Part shown: positions 12,301-24,086 of the stretch, in pieces | Layout: each line of letters opens with the position of its first letter | How positions within the stretch are numbered: the stretch's first letter is position 1 | Assembly: GCA_037176845.1 (NCBI GenBank) | Contig: JAYKXP010000121.1 | Span: 62,001-126,000, forward strand | DNA length: 64,000 bases | Source of the DNA: Paramarasmius palmivorus | Taxonomy: Eukaryota; Basidiomycota; Agaricomycetes; Agaricales; Marasmiaceae | Direction of reading: 5' to 3' | Program-made: the position numbers and the translations under genes | The notes under the pieces: model-generated | Database searches by the model: none | What the model was told of the DNA's origin: nothing | What the model saw: the letters and a program-made list of their open reading frames with translations, nothing else

Positions 12301-13443
12301 CTAGGTAGCATGCTGACGTAGAGCTTCTCCAAGGCGCCGTTCCAAGTCCATTGCATACTCCTCCGCTTCTGCTGCCCGGCGTTCAGCTGCCCTTAAACTG
12401 TTTTCTGCCGCTGATCTCAGCTGACGTTCCTTATCTACCTCTTGCCAAATCTGCCGATGTTCCTCCAATCGATGCTCCTCCAAACCGTCTAACTTTGCCT
12501 GGCGCGCCTCTGAAAATTTATCGCGAAAATTTTCAGCTTTCTCCAGGACAGCTGCCATGTCGACAATAGTAACATTTTTGAATGTACCTGCAGACTGTGG
12601 TGGCTTTGGGTTCAAGGTTCCGACTGCAATTTCGCTGTCGCCTTCCCTTGACGTACGCGTAACGAGTTGATCCTGGCCAGGACCTGTTATGTCTGGTCCG
12701 GTGGAGATCTTCTGCCCGCTAAAGATTACTCGCATGGTTTCACAGACCAGCGCTGCGTAGAAGTAGCACTGATGCTTGAGTAGGTGGTAGTTTTGATATG
12801 TGTTCGATACCTGGTTCAGGATCACCGCAAGGTCGAGGAGTGTAGGAAGCGGATGTTCTGTGAATGTTATGCTGTAAACTTCTCCTACTTCAGATCCCTT
12901 GTAGCCGAAAGCGACTTCTACGGCTTTTTTCCATCCGCATTTCCCGTTCCAGGGGATGACGACAATGTCGCTGGCCGTGTTCCTGGGTAGCTCGCTGCTG
13001 GAACCGATGCTATCAAGCGCTCCTGGGGGCGCTACAGCAGTGAGGTGAACACTCGTTTGTGTACCGCTTCTACCCCTGCCACGTTTACGCTTCTCCTCCT
13101 CGACGTCTTTCCCGTTGCACAACCTTCTTTCAAAAAACATGGTCATGTCTATGTCAGACCACTTCATGTCGTTGGATGGCACGGTGACAGACACTGCCAC
13201 AAGCTCGTGCTGTTTTCCTTGCGTACATTTCAAGAGTGTCATTGTTTTGACGAGACAGCGAGTGTCTGGTTCGCCGATTTCTCTGCGTAAAAAGTCTGCT
13301 GTCGAGTATCGAATAGAATCGTTGAGCGGGACATCGTTGAGGAGAGCACAGGATACGAAAGTGCCGTTGGGTGGTGTCAATTCCAGAGCAGCGTTCATTG
13401 CCCTGCGGATGCAGTAGTAGAGTGATGAAGCGTAGTGGAACAT
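12301..13443 (-). CDS. Agaricomycete-specific protein with C-terminal coiled coil
   Basis: A single uninterrupted frame of 380 codons starts at the ATG at 13443. The central part contains SITFTEHPLPTLLDLAVILN and then NYHLLKHQCYFYAALVCETM, a pattern I know from many mushroom hypothetical proteins. The H/QC arrangement (LLxxQCYxxA) recalls permuted papain-like folds, where a Cys and a His form the active site; this is only a suggestion. A basic segment (EEEKRKRGRGRSG) lies near residue 115. The last 80 residues are a strongly charged coiled coil (KLDGLEEHRLEEHRQIWQEV ... RRAAEAEEYAMDLERRLGEA). There is no signal peptide or membrane segment, so it is probably cytoplasmic or nuclear. Confidence 0.65.
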   Translation of the reverse strand: MFHYASSLYYCIRRAMNAALELTPPNGTFVSCALLNDVPLNDSIRYSTADFLRREIGEPDTRCLVKTMTLLKCTQGKQHELVAVSVTVPSNDMKWSDIDMTMFFERRLCNGKDVEEEKRKRGRGRSGTQTSVHLTAVAPPGALDSIGSSSELPRNTASDIVVIPWNGKCGWKKAVEVAFGYKGSEVGEVYSITFTEHPLPTLLDLAVILNQVSNTYQNYHLLKHQCYFYAALVCETMRVIFSGQKISTGPDITGPGQDQLVTRTSREGDSEIAVGTLNPKPPQSAGTFKNVTIVDMAAVLEKAENFRDKFSEARQAKLDGLEEHRLEEHRQIWQEVDKERQLRSAAENSLRAAERRAAEAEEYAMDLERRLGEALRQHAT

Positions 13444-15132
13444 GGGAGCCTGAGGTCTTTATGCACGATGTGATTCGTGGGCGAAACTTCTGCGAAGCGC
13501 CTCTGCGGACTTCTACAAAGTGTGTATGCAATGAGGTTGATTCCCTTCACATTCGAAACAACGTAAATAGTACTTGCCCCCCGTTTCCTGAAGTTTACTG
13601 TAAGGTTATGGCCTGGCAGAACCAATATATGCAACGTGGACCTCGAAGATCTGAAGCAAATTTCAGTATCGTTACTGAACTTGCTGGTCACCCAATCCGT
13701 AACACTCACATCGAAAGCCAACCCTTGGCTTGCACTTAATCAACTGCGACCAATCTCACGAAAAGATATCTGAGGTGTGAGGATAGGAGTAGACCACCTT
13801 TCTTGAAGCGTACAGTTTATGTGAGTGAGTTATCGTCTCGCACCGGTGACCTGTACAGAGAAGCTTGTCCACACGTGAAAGATGTTAATCTAAATTCACA
13901 CTGTAAATGGAAAACTTTCCTCTCGGAGTATTTCGGTTCGAATATATCGCCGATATAGCGTATATCAGGCAATAGCTGAAAAGAGGTGTAATACAATATC
14001 TTGTTTGTCTCCGTCATTCTTTCGAGCTGTATATTCTCCGTTTACGAGCGTAATGCGTGTCACGCCATTATATAGGTTGAAGCTCAGCGCTCATGCCTCG
14101 CGATCGAACAAAGTTTTTCTGCAGCTTCAATGACATTTTACCTGCCAATTAATCATGACGGGGACCCTATCTGGTGGTGTCCCATGACAAGGTTCAGAGT
14201 TTTGGGTCGCATAAGAAGAGAACCTTGAATGCAGGACCTCGCCTGATCGAAGCCTTCGCTCTCTTATCCTACGTGATGATCTTGTTGACTTCCCTTCTAA
14301 CAGCATTCAGTCTCAAATTAAGTAAAACGGTACTAGTAGCTGAGAATGTTCTAAAGAACGTCGCTCAGTGTGAATGGTATGTGGAAGTTCAGAGCTGAGG
14401 GGACTCCAAACGACAAGAGGATGTGTTGGACAATGCTACAGAGGATAATGAAAACGTGATGTGAACCGGAAAAGCTGGAGCGTTACAGTGAACAATAAGG
14501 AATATTGTGCTTGAGCCATATAGCTGCCCAAAACTGAACCCTCGTTCAGGACATCGACATGGAGCAAGATGGTTTCTCCGAAACTAAAAGCAAGAGAGCC
14601 CCTACTACTTCCACTTGGAGAGGTTGTATTGAATTCGGATACAGAGAAGCGTGAATATGGAAGGCTGTATCCGAAGGAATACTGGTAGCTAGCGAATAGA
14701 TAAGCAACGGTACAAACATGTAACAACGTACTTCAAGCCCTCGACTTTCCTGCCATCGTCATGAAAACGACCTGAGAACGTGAGATGATGCTGTTTATGG
14801 GTACGTAAAGCGAGGAAAGTCACTTCAGTTCAACCTATAACGTCGAGAGCAATAAAGGTAGTTGTTGTTGAGAACATGTGCCTGTCAGCGACCTGAAACT
14901 TGCATTTTAGAGGAACCCGTCCTAAGCAAGAGGCTAAACGTAACCGGCCGGACTGAAATGCGTCAAAGTCAGCAATATAACGGCAACTAAGACAGGAACG
15001 TATACATTTACTGTCAGCAGCACGAAAGTCCAGGTATGTGCAAGGTTCTGCGGCGGCTAGATCGGTGGAAGGTTGGTCAGCGCCTAGAGCACAGGATTGA
15101 GTACGGTTGGCGTCGCAGAGAGCGAGGTGAAT
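13444..15132. other. intergenic, nothing recognised
   Basis: Open frames of up to 125 codons on both strands have no recognisable motif and no consistent splice partners. Confidence 0.45.
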
Positions 15133-15513
15133 TTATAATTTCGAGGCTGAAAACGCACTGCTCGGAGCGACATGTAAAAGGTGAGAAGAAAGTTTACAAA
15201 ATTCAACAATGACATACAATTTCAGCTTGTCGCCAATGACGATATTGAGCCAGGACACAACTTCGGCCTCCGCTCCGACATAGTCGTCTAATAGCGCCGC
15301 AAATGGCCCTGCTGTCTCGCTACCCATGATGGGAGTCCTCTCTCTGTGTTTCTCTGCTATCATACCTCTACCGAGAGGAGAAACATCGTGGAACGACAGC
15401 GAAGGTTGTATCTGATTCTGTGCTCCTGTTCTCGGCGAAATCGGGCTCGAATTGATGGATCTGGATGTCGCGGTATCGGGTTCTTGATGTTCCTGGCCTT
15501 GCTGGGGTGTCAA
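15133..15513 (-). CDS. possible coding exon of unknown protein
   Basis: This is a 126-codon open frame with no ATG at its upstream end (the first in-frame start-like codon is TTG), so if real it is an internal or terminal exon. It is Ser/Pro-rich early (SRSINSSPISPRTG), then AGPFAALLDDYVGAEAEVVS and a hydrophobic stretch (WLNIVIGDKLKLYVIVEF). I do not recognise it and would not be surprised if it were non-coding. Confidence 0.25.
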   Translation of the reverse strand: MTPQQGQEHQEPDTATSRSINSSPISPRTGAQNQIQPSLSFHDVSPLGRGMIAEKHRERTPIMGSETAGPFAALLDDYVGAEAEVVSWLNIVIGDKLKLYVIVEFCKLSSHLLHVAPSSAFSASKL

Positions 15514-16136
15514 ACACTTGAACAGAAAACCATTTGACGATTCTGACCATTATAGACGACGAGAAAAGAGTTTGCTCGTCATCGCCGACAACGGTGGGAG
15601 GTGAGCATGGAGATGGTGGTGGTAACAGAGGAGAGGAATGTAACGTGTCTGTTTGGTAAACTCGTCCGAGTTACCCGAGCGCCAAAATAGATCGCAATTC
15701 TAGACTATTTCCTTATGTAGAGTTTTCTTTCCTTCCGCGGAACCGATATGCCGCGCGTCCCACCGTGGGAACGCTTTTTCTTCTTTCTCAACGACATCCA
15801 TCTTCAAAGTTTCAGGTGCGTCTTCAACTCTGTTGCGAAGCGTAGATCATAGGATAGTGCGTGAATATAGAGCGTTTATGATATGTTTGAATGCGGGACC
15901 GAGGGCGCCGTTGAACGGGTTTAATGCGCTACCCTCTAGTTTTTTTCCCCCTAAGGTCCAAAAAAAAAAGCTGATGCCGCATCCCCATAGTACGAACACA
16001 CTGCAGTCGAATACGAACGTGTTTTGTGCCCGTTTGCGTCCCGTCGCTTTCTCTCGCTGGTCTTCTTTCGGTCGTGAACTGGTTTACTCGCGCATTCTCG
16101 GACGCAGGGCTGATCGATAACGCTGATATTGTATCG

Positions 16137-18522
16137 ATGGACAAGGAAACGATGTGCGTGGTAGCTTTACTCTCCTCATTTGAAACAGACTCATTCTTTA
16201 CATAGTTCCGATTATACCGCCGACATACTTTCTACCCAACTTCCGCCTGAAGAGGTAAATCAACATGAAGACCGAAAACGATACGTGCATGACCTTTACG
16301 TCGAGAAAACCTTTTCCGTCCTCGACAAATTCATACCGCGGTCTAAACACGCAGAATTCCGCAAGATGTTGCTTATCAGTGGCGCTATAGTCTTTGGAAT
16401 ACCAGTGTTGGAAGCTTTCACGCAGCAGGGCTTCAATTCCACTCTGCAAATCGGTGTAGTCCGGGAGAACTGGAAACAAGTCAAAAAATTCTTCGCGGAT
16501 ATATCATTTGACAGCGCAACCCCTCACCCCATCGGATTCGACGAAGACACCCAAGAGTCGCTTTGGGATGCCCTACATTCCCCGTCGACGACGCTAAAGA
16601 CGACCAACAACGACGTGTACGCGGCAGGTGCTTGTAGGTTGAAGGGTCCTAATGGACGCATGGTAGAGATTGTCCTCGCCAGGACGCACCCTCTTGATTT
16701 GGTATTGAACTCGACGTCTAGTACGTGTTCGATCCTCTTGATGTGGTCGACCTTACTGACATTCATTAACATGCTTACAGCCATGCTTATGAACTTTATG
16801 ACCGGAACTGACGTCTATATGTTGTATCCGCATTTAACGCTCCGTGAACGCTTTTCGCTGGACTCGACACGAGGTTCGGAAGAGGAAACCTACCCGGTGT
16901 ACTTTCATTACCAAAAATTTACCGCCAACCCTCGTTTGACGATGTATGACTCGCTCTCTGCAAACAGGGACTTCACGGTTCTTCCTCGTCGAATCGGCGA
17001 CGAACTTTGCATCGTAGTACCGCTTCCCGCCCTGCAAGTTCCGGACATTCTTTGTCTAGGCCACAGATCCATGATACGTGCGCATTCCTGGCGTCTGGTC
17101 ATCCCCCGTGAGGGCCCTTATGAAATTGTTACTGATTTCATCGAAGCCAATCGTCTCCGACAGACTTACATTCTGGCACCCGAGGTCAAACGCCTCTTGG
17201 TCGATAAGCTGCCTAAAGAATGGAATCATCCTCAGCCTACTGGTTCTCAAGGACCCTTCATCATCGCGTCAGATCCGGAATTCGACTACCTTACTCGTCT
17301 ACACACTGCTTATGATCAGCTCGCGCTTGACTCTTCGCCGTGCAAGCAGCTGTTGAAGGCACTATACGACGGTGTTAGTGAATCCCCCGAAGATGTGGGT
17401 GTACCTGTCAGTGAGCTGCCTGCGGCGGCTGTTTCGTTCATCACCGTTGACGTGTTATGGAAACTTGCAGCTATCAGAGAAAATAAAGCCAGTGTATGTC
17501 TTTTTTCTAACTTTCTTTCTCATTACACTTAACTCAGACCTACAGGTCCAAGTCCAGCTGAAGCGCTCCCTCAACAACGACGTTCATGGCCCTCGTATCA
17601 AAATGCTGGTGTTTGTAAAACTATCTCCAAGCCAGGCAGCGTTGAGCGGCAACCAACTGTCCCGCTCAGACACGCAACATCTCAACGATCTAGGGCTGAC
17701 GATCTACGTTCGTAAGTCTTGAACTTCCTCCTGGGTAAATGTACTCAATGTTTTTTTCTTGTTCTGTCCTTATTTGTCTTTGGGTGAGACAGAAACGGAC
17801 CATTCACTACAGTAGTACCCTTGCTTTGTACAAAACCATCTAGTTGTATCAATCCAATTGCATTTCTTGGTTGCTCTTGCTTTGCTGCTTTTGAGTTGAA
17901 GACTGACATCGAAGTAGTCCAAACGATTAACATTTGTAAACATCTGACTTCAAATAATCTCCCGAACTCGTTCCTGTCGCCGATTTACGGTGACCCACTC
18001 AAACTAGTCTGATCTCATGGCCCACCAACGTCTACACTGCACTCCGCAAGTGGCAAGTCGTTGCCCCAACCACTGCGAGTCAAAGTAGAGGGTATCTAGA
18101 TTTGGAGATCGTTGGTGGAAAGAAAGAAGAAGCGCGGTTCGAAGGAATTCGAGGTTTGTCATACTCTTCGTGTGTGTTCGAGTTCATGACTCGGAATTGA
18201 CTTTTTTCAGATTGGTGTTCCTATCGCAGTAAGGTGCGTGAACAAGCTGTGGAGTTACAGCTATGTACATCTGTGCAGGTTCAAGGTTCGTCACGCCATA
18301 TGTCTGTTCTTTGATCCACCGACTTACTTTATAGAAATAGAGACAACTGGCGAGCTTCCGCTCACCACACTCACGCCAAAGTCTTCGCGAATACCTGTCC
18401 CAAAATGGAATCCCAGGCGCAAGAGTTGGAGAGAATCAATATCTAGCTCTGAGGATTCACAAGTCGGGCATATCGAAGAGGCCGCGCGACACGTCAAAGA
18501 AACTGACGACGATACTCACTGA
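16137..18522 (+). CDS. diverged paralogue of the nucleotidyltransferase-like gene
   Basis: Exons 16137-16153, 16206-16720, 16781-17493 and 17546-17711 join in frame. Further in-frame coding follows at about 18013-18153 (PTNVYTALRKWQVV), 18210-18279 and 18334-18522, ending in AARHVKETDDDTH. The core parallels the gene at 2171-4018: LLISGAIVFGIPVLEAF, MVEIVLARTHPLDLVLN, and STST/MLMNFMTGTDVYMLYPHLTL. The intron in the last motif sits at the same site and phase as in the paralogue. Where the paralogue has SDLDV, this one has NSTLQI, so the DxD pair is lost and it is probably not catalytic. The junction between 17711 and 18013 does not resolve to one clean intron, so the 3' exons may be wrongly joined or the gene may be damaged there. 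The true start may lie further upstream. Confidence 0.5.
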
Positions 18523-18822
18523 CAGGAGAGTCAAGTAATTAATCGGCGAGTGGAGCCTTTGTGTCGTGTAACGGTAACGTCGTGCTGAGTATTCTCCAGA
18601 TACTCCGAGTCTGCGCAAGCGCCTTTTATTCACTCGCGATATTGGGACTTTGTTTTGGTTTTTGTCACATTATGATCGTATAACTATCAGCGTGCTCAAT
18701 ATGAAGCATCCGGCTTTGAGAGCGTGGCCCTTCTAGCTAAGTATGTACATCAAGATATTCAGTCGTCCGTGAAAGAAGGAGATTCTGTCCCATTGTGATC
18801 CTTGGATATCACTACGAAGAAG

Positions 18823-19852
18823 TCAGTGATGCATAAGCGGTATGGAACAGAACTCACAGGGGTTCACTAGCCTTGAGCTTGAGGTGCCAGGACGGCCGCC
18901 TTCTAACTCACCAACACATTTAGCTCGAGGATTATCCAAATGTCGTTTCAATACATCTCTTCGCGAAAAGCTAGTTTGGCATCCGCCGACGTACAAACGA
19001 CCGTCAAACATGTAAGGAGAAGCGTCTTCGGGAACACTGTAGAGAGCTCGTTTCTCGACTGGAACACCCTTGCACCACCATCCTTGCCTGAGATTGTTCT
19101 CCAAGCAGCGGATATGGGAGCTGAGATGCCGCCGAAAGCCTTCAAGGGCGATTTGCTTCCAGGAACAAGCTGGGCACTGGTAGTAGTCCATGCCGTTCTC
19201 CGTTTTTATGAAAGACGTCGGACTCCCCTTCAACACCTCTGACTCTGAGGTTGTTAACTGAACATTTCGAAGAGCTCGATTATATTTTCCTGCGGTGCTT
19301 GCGCCAAGGGGTCCCCAGCGTACTGGCCTCTTCGAATGGGTGGTATGCCGATTTAATTCACCACGAACTCGGAACGCGCCACTTTCAGAGGTGCCACTTT
19401 CGGAAGCGCCGTCCAGAAATTTCAGCGAGGTGCTTGTGTGTGTCGGTTCACTGATAGCTAGGCGTTATAAGAGTTCCATAGGTGTAAATGACGTCCACCT
19501 ACTATGAATAATTTCTGAAGACCCCTGCTTCACTAACTTGAAGCGGCCCGACCCCAGTACACTGCTCCGTCACTGTATTACCAGAAAACTCTAATCCTTC
19601 CGAGTCATAGAGCGTGGAATGGCTACTAGGTAGCTCTCGAGTGCTGAAGTTTTGCATTTGAGCATGTGGTAATATGAGATTAGGATAGGACCTCGTTTCT
19701 CCTGCCAGTGGATCGGGCCACTGATGGTCGCTGAGTATGTCCGTTGAATTGCAACCTTCAGAACGCGTGAGAGATTGAGATAGTTCTTGAGAATACTGAA
19801 ACGAAGAGAAGTTGGCGGAAGCTGACTCGGGATGGTTTGCCATGGTGGCCAT
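18823..19852 (-). CDS. C2H2 zinc-finger protein
   Basis: Two exons (19852-19503 and 19450-18823) splice to exactly 326 codons. The ATG at 19852 was chosen; a second ATG nine bases on (19843) sits in a perfect GCCACCATGG context and could be the real start. The N-terminal half is Ser/Gln-rich and looks disordered. The C-terminal half has a classical finger, YYQCPACSWKQIALEGFRRH followed by LSSH (C-x2-C-x12-H-x3-H), and then CQTSFSRRDVLKRHL...C, the fungal C-x-F-x-R-x-D-x-LkRH form whose final ligand is Cys. It is probably a DNA-binding transcription regulator, but no target can be read from the sequence. The intron (GTAGGT...ATCAG, 52 bp) has good sites. Confidence 0.7.
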
Positions 19853-20376
19853 CCACGAAGAAGTTAACCACCCTTGCTCTGAGTCTGGTTGAACTTTCCA
19901 CGCCCATGACGGCATGGACACCCTTGCACCACCTGGTACTGTATGACTGATTTTTGTAACGCTTGATTTATATGATAGTCTACTATACACCCACTAGTCC
20001 GGAATGTGGCAAGCTTGCTCACAGAGATCGTCGCCAGTAACAGACTACCGCATCGTATCGCCACCGAAGCTCTATCATGGCTCAGAAACGCAACCCACGC
20101 GTCGTACGTATATTATTGGAGACGTTTCTGAATGTATGTAGCCACCATAAGTTCATTGATCTCTACTTCAAGCCGTACATCCAGAGTAAACACCTCGGTG
20201 GTTACGCCGTATAGTAGAATTGTCGTCATCAATATAGCTGCCGCTAAAGACGAGAAGAGTGAGCGCGGGATTACGACTACAACAAGCATCCAAAGCGCTC
20301 ACCTGACAGTACGAGCTGAAGGGCACGAACTCGATGCTCTTCATGCGTGTTTGACTGAACAAACGTGACTGCGTCG
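19853..20376. other. intergenic, nothing recognised
   Basis: Upstream region of the zinc-finger gene. Short open frames only. Confidence 0.4.
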
Positions 20377-21410
20377 TCAGTTTGAGGTTGAGGTATACCG
20401 TATGTCGGAGAAGCTGCTTGACAACAAAAGCCTGGAATCTATAGCCATGTTGACACTTGAAACGAAAGGTTCCGACCAGAAGCAAAGCTGAGACAAGACA
20501 TTCAGCTTCGCGATGTGAGCACGAAAATCGTACAAGATATACCACACTTTCGAACGCGAACCAGCCATCTTGAGGAACACTCTTGGTTTAGTCTCGGAGG
20601 AAACATAAACCTTGTATACTGTAACCCGACAGTTGATGATGGATTCTGAGCAGCGCCAAATCCAGGTGAGTGGTGCTTTTCGTTCGGTATCAAACTGGAG
20701 GTTAGGGTCAACAATAAGCATTTCGGGATATGAATCCTCAAGACGACGCCCATCATATGCACGATACAGGGCTAGACGAAGCTTAGTGAGAGCGAGCTGG
20801 CAGTTACAGAAGAGGGTTAGTATGGAATCCGAGACTTGCAGTGTCGAGGATATGTCTTGGTTCGTTTTCTGAAGTAGGCGTGGGCTGCAGGAGTGTCCTG
20901 GTCTTCAGTGCATCGGACTTTGTGCTCGGACGTCGTATTTTTTGGTCCCGTGTAGACGAGGAACGAACCGGATGCTGCATGAATTAGTCAATACTAACCG
21001 ATCGCTATCAGACGTGCGACGTACAGCTCTTTTGACGGTAAGGCTTGACAATGAGAATCGTATCCTCTATTTTGGACGCGTGTAGAAGCTTGTAAAATGT
21101 CAGTTACGCATACAAACGAGCTGAAACGAGACGACCTACCCTTTGGTTTAGAGAACCCACGAGTAGACCATCGACGATTCCTTTTCCGGCCCCATTCCCA
21201 GAGTATCTTAGAATCGGTTGCGTCGACAATACGGACAGGTGTATGTCGAGTTACATCTGAGATCTGAAGTGCCAGGCTGAGAATCGTTTTGTGGCCGCAG
21301 AGCCTTCGATGAGCGATTTCTAGGGTTAATAGAGCAGGAGGACGTATTGGAAGTCTTCTACCCTCAACGCTTCGCCAGATCAAGGACCTGGATGAGGTTA
21401 GAGTCGTTTC
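20377..21410 (-). CDS. unrecognised intron-rich gene, model approximate
   Basis: At least four minus-strand blocks read as protein and are flanked by usable splice sites. They are SLIWRSVEGRRLPIRPP to GRKRNRRWSTRGFSKPK (about 21400-21140), LLHASKIEDTILIVKPYRQ (about 21070-21010), IRFVPRLHGTKKYDV (about 20975-20900) and LALTKLRLALYRAYDGRRLE to SRSKVWYILYDFRAH (about 20790-20490). The last frame stays open to a stop at 20377. Exon joins between the blocks are not certain. I find no family, signal or membrane segment. It may be an intact unknown gene or a slightly decayed one. Confidence 0.4.
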
Positions 21411-22335
21411 ACGTATTGGGCGAAGGGCTGCTCCTGTACTACGGTAAGTGAAAATCTTCTAAAGAATACCAGACTACACTCACCATTCAATCAACCTCCC
21501 AATGGTAATCCTTCCATTTGACATTTGAATCCCAGAGCCGTGCCTTGAAGAATGCCACTGTATCGGTAAAGCTAGCAAGAGCCAGATGATGGCGGTTCGG
21601 GATCACATCACAAAAAATCGGGGGTCGGGATACTGGATGACTTTCGTTCGTCTGTAGGACGATCACCAAGAATTTGTATCATTTTTTTGTCCGATGATAT
21701 TGCAGATTATCCTCACATATACTGGATGATCCTCTAGGTGGTAAACCATAACAAAAGTAGATTCTGGCCATCACCAGTCACCTGCGCCCGCCGTTGTTAC
21801 CTCTTCGAATCATGATCCGGATATATCATTCCTTGTCATATCGTCGTTGAAGAACAATAATCTCTCTTGTGTTTAATACTTGGTTATAACATGTCCTGTA
21901 GTGTATAGGAGGAGCCTCTAGGTGGTAAATCATAATGATTCTACGATGTAACTGCCATTGGCCGTATATGTCTGGGAGTGTCACAGGTAGACTTCATTTC
22001 AAACTGTAGTGCTCACGAATGGCTATAACATGAGTTGCTCCAATGATTGTCAATTGGCTCAACCGTGATACTTGGACGGAGTAACGAGCAAAAGGAGTAC
22101 CCAGGTGTCACCTAGTCTCCCCTAGGCAGACTCGATATTGCTCGACGGCTCGCTTGATATGGGTGTCACCAGTACGCAGCGTCGAAACCATATCTATTGT
22201 TGCGCAATTATGGCCAGGATTCGGGATGTGAAACAAAATTATTGGATTAATATTAGGGATATAATTATTGTACCATACAAATAGAGCACTAGAGGAAAAA
22301 GCATTTGTTTAGGCAGCACTACTAGCAGACAGGGA
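21411..22335. other. AT-rich intergenic stretch with a short direct repeat
   Basis: No gene seen. It contains a 20-bp direct repeat (21731-21750 and 21915-21934) and an AT-rich tract at 22235-22290, just downstream of the stop of the neighbouring minus-strand gene, where its transcript should end. Confidence 0.45.
21731..21934. repeat. 20-bp direct repeat pair
   Basis: CCTCTAGGTGGTAAACCATA at 21731-21750 recurs with one change at 21915-21934, 184 bp apart. The sequence before it (GGATGATC / GGAGGAGC) is loosely similar. It could be the remains of a small mobile element; no element ends can be defined. Confidence 0.4.
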
Positions 22336-24086
22336 CTAAGAGGTCGGCTGTGTTTGAGAACTTCCAGTCTGAGACTGCTCGGGAGTAGTGTTACCGGAGC
22401 GGGTTTGCTGCGTTGCAGAAGAACCTTGGGAAGACCGCCGGTTATGAGCATTGGCAAGGCGAGCACGAGCTGCACGGCCGTTCTTTTGTTGGGAGAGGCG
22501 TTTCCTGAACGCAATGGTCCCCTCTTCACCGCTTGACGCCAGCCGGTTTCCAAATACCTGTCTAGTCCAAAAGTCAGAATAAAGGACGAGGAGAGTATAA
22601 GGTTCACGCACTTATTCCACCATTGCAATAATTCTTTCGCCTCATCTTCACCAGTCAACTCGCGATCCTCAAAGGTATCCACTATGAAGTCATAGAAGAT
22701 CGCATAGTTGAATCCGTCATTGATCAAGTTCCAGTAGGTTGCGTTGGTGAGAGCGAAATGAAGCTGCGAGTGTGAGGGGTCAGTATAGAGTCAAAAGTAA
22801 AGGAAGATATTTACCATGACTACAGTGTAGGCAATCGCACGAGGTGTAACAGTTGTCATTCCGAGCAAAGATGCGACATTCTTCTTGGACGGTTCTTTGA
22901 CAATGATCCGGCGACGCTTTCTGAGTGCTTGAGTGGTGTTCTCAGTGTCGGAGCTGGGGTCGTCTTCGCCAGTGTAAAGAAGAGCTGAGGATGAGGAAGT
23001 GAAGATGTGTTTGAAGGTCTGAGGACCTATGTCAGCAATAAAAAATGGTCGATGCCCGGAATCAACGCACCCGAACCATTAAAGTAGACTTCAAAAACCC
23101 TTTCATGAAATCTTCCGGGTCTCCAGAATAGCCTGCGTACAGGAAGCGCAAGAGATACTTCTCATGTGTTGGATAGTCCGGATGCATTTCTTGGATCCTA
23201 CTGCGAACACTGAGGAGTCCTAGTCAGCATTTAGCAGAACTTTGAGCACGAAGACAACACTCACTATAAATCATTCCAATCATAGTCGATTGGACACAGA
23301 AGCCGTCCGGTGGTAATGTTCTGAAATCCGCGACCGAGCCGAGTGTGGGGAGTTACGAAGGAGTAGTCCTCGTATTCGGACAGGACCTGAAGGTCATCCT
23401 TATCAAGGGTGTTCAGCCAATTGGCAACCTCAACTTTGAGACGTTTGATGTCATCGCCGCGTGCTTCGTCCGCAGGCCTTTCCCACTGTCGTCGACTGTG
23501 AGAATTCAACAACTCTGCCCATAACTACCAGTTACTTACTGCCTTGAGACGCTCAAGGAAGCCCTCCTGTTCCAATACCTTTTGCAGGTACGATCTCGTA
23601 AATAGGCCCTGCAGTCTTTGAAAAGATTCAAAATTCCTATCGTGTCTAGGCACTTGGTAAGCTCATTGCGCTCTTCCGTTTATCATTGGTACTTACTCTC
23701 GTTTCAGAGCCTGTTCCGTGTCGAATGGTGAACTCGCGGTAGCCCCTTCTTCACCATTCTCAGCATCGGACTCAGCGGTTTCTCGACGATCGAATTCATC
23801 GATGAGCACTTTGATAGGGACATGCAACGAGACGATCTTTCTTATACCACGAGCAAGTGTGGTTTCGCATCTGTCAAGGCATGCGTAAGTTTTCTATAGG
23901 CTATGCATTTCGATCATTCTACTAAACGTACTCAGAAGGTCCACGTTTTCTACGGCTTCGAAGTTTTTCATTTTCCTCTTCAAGTTGTGTGATCCGGCGT
24001 TTGAGATGGGTCGAAATTTCGGTGACTTGGGTAGGATCAGAGGATTGGGAGCCAGGAGTAGAAGTGGGTGATTGAGAGGTTGACAT
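22336..24086 (-). CDS. DUF6698-type protein
   Basis: Eight exons (24086-23932, 23870-23697, 23636-23540, 23485-23265, 23209-23071, 23018-22815, 22763-22612, 22561-22336) splice to exactly 456 codons. The N-terminus has a short coiled coil (THLKRRITQLEEENEKLRSR). Then come ARGIRKIVSLHVPIKVLIDE, RGFQNITTGRLLCPIDYDWN, PEDFMKGFLKSTLMVR and TFKHIFTSSSSALLYTG. The signature block is LHFALTNATYWNLINDGFNY followed by FIVDTFED and LLQWWNKQVFGNR. The C-terminus is basic, then Ser/Thr/Gln-rich. I know this pattern as an abundant Basidiomycota family of unknown function, which I believe is Pfam DUF6698. It diverges from the Plavaka transposase across 762 bp, so the two may share a promoter region or belong to one mobile unit. 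It looks intact. Confidence 0.6.

Noticed and set aside
17814..18012. Open stretch as an extra exon of the 16137-18522 gene
   Set aside because: It can be entered in frame from the 17711 donor but ends in a stop and offers no donor before the next clear exon; left unresolved.
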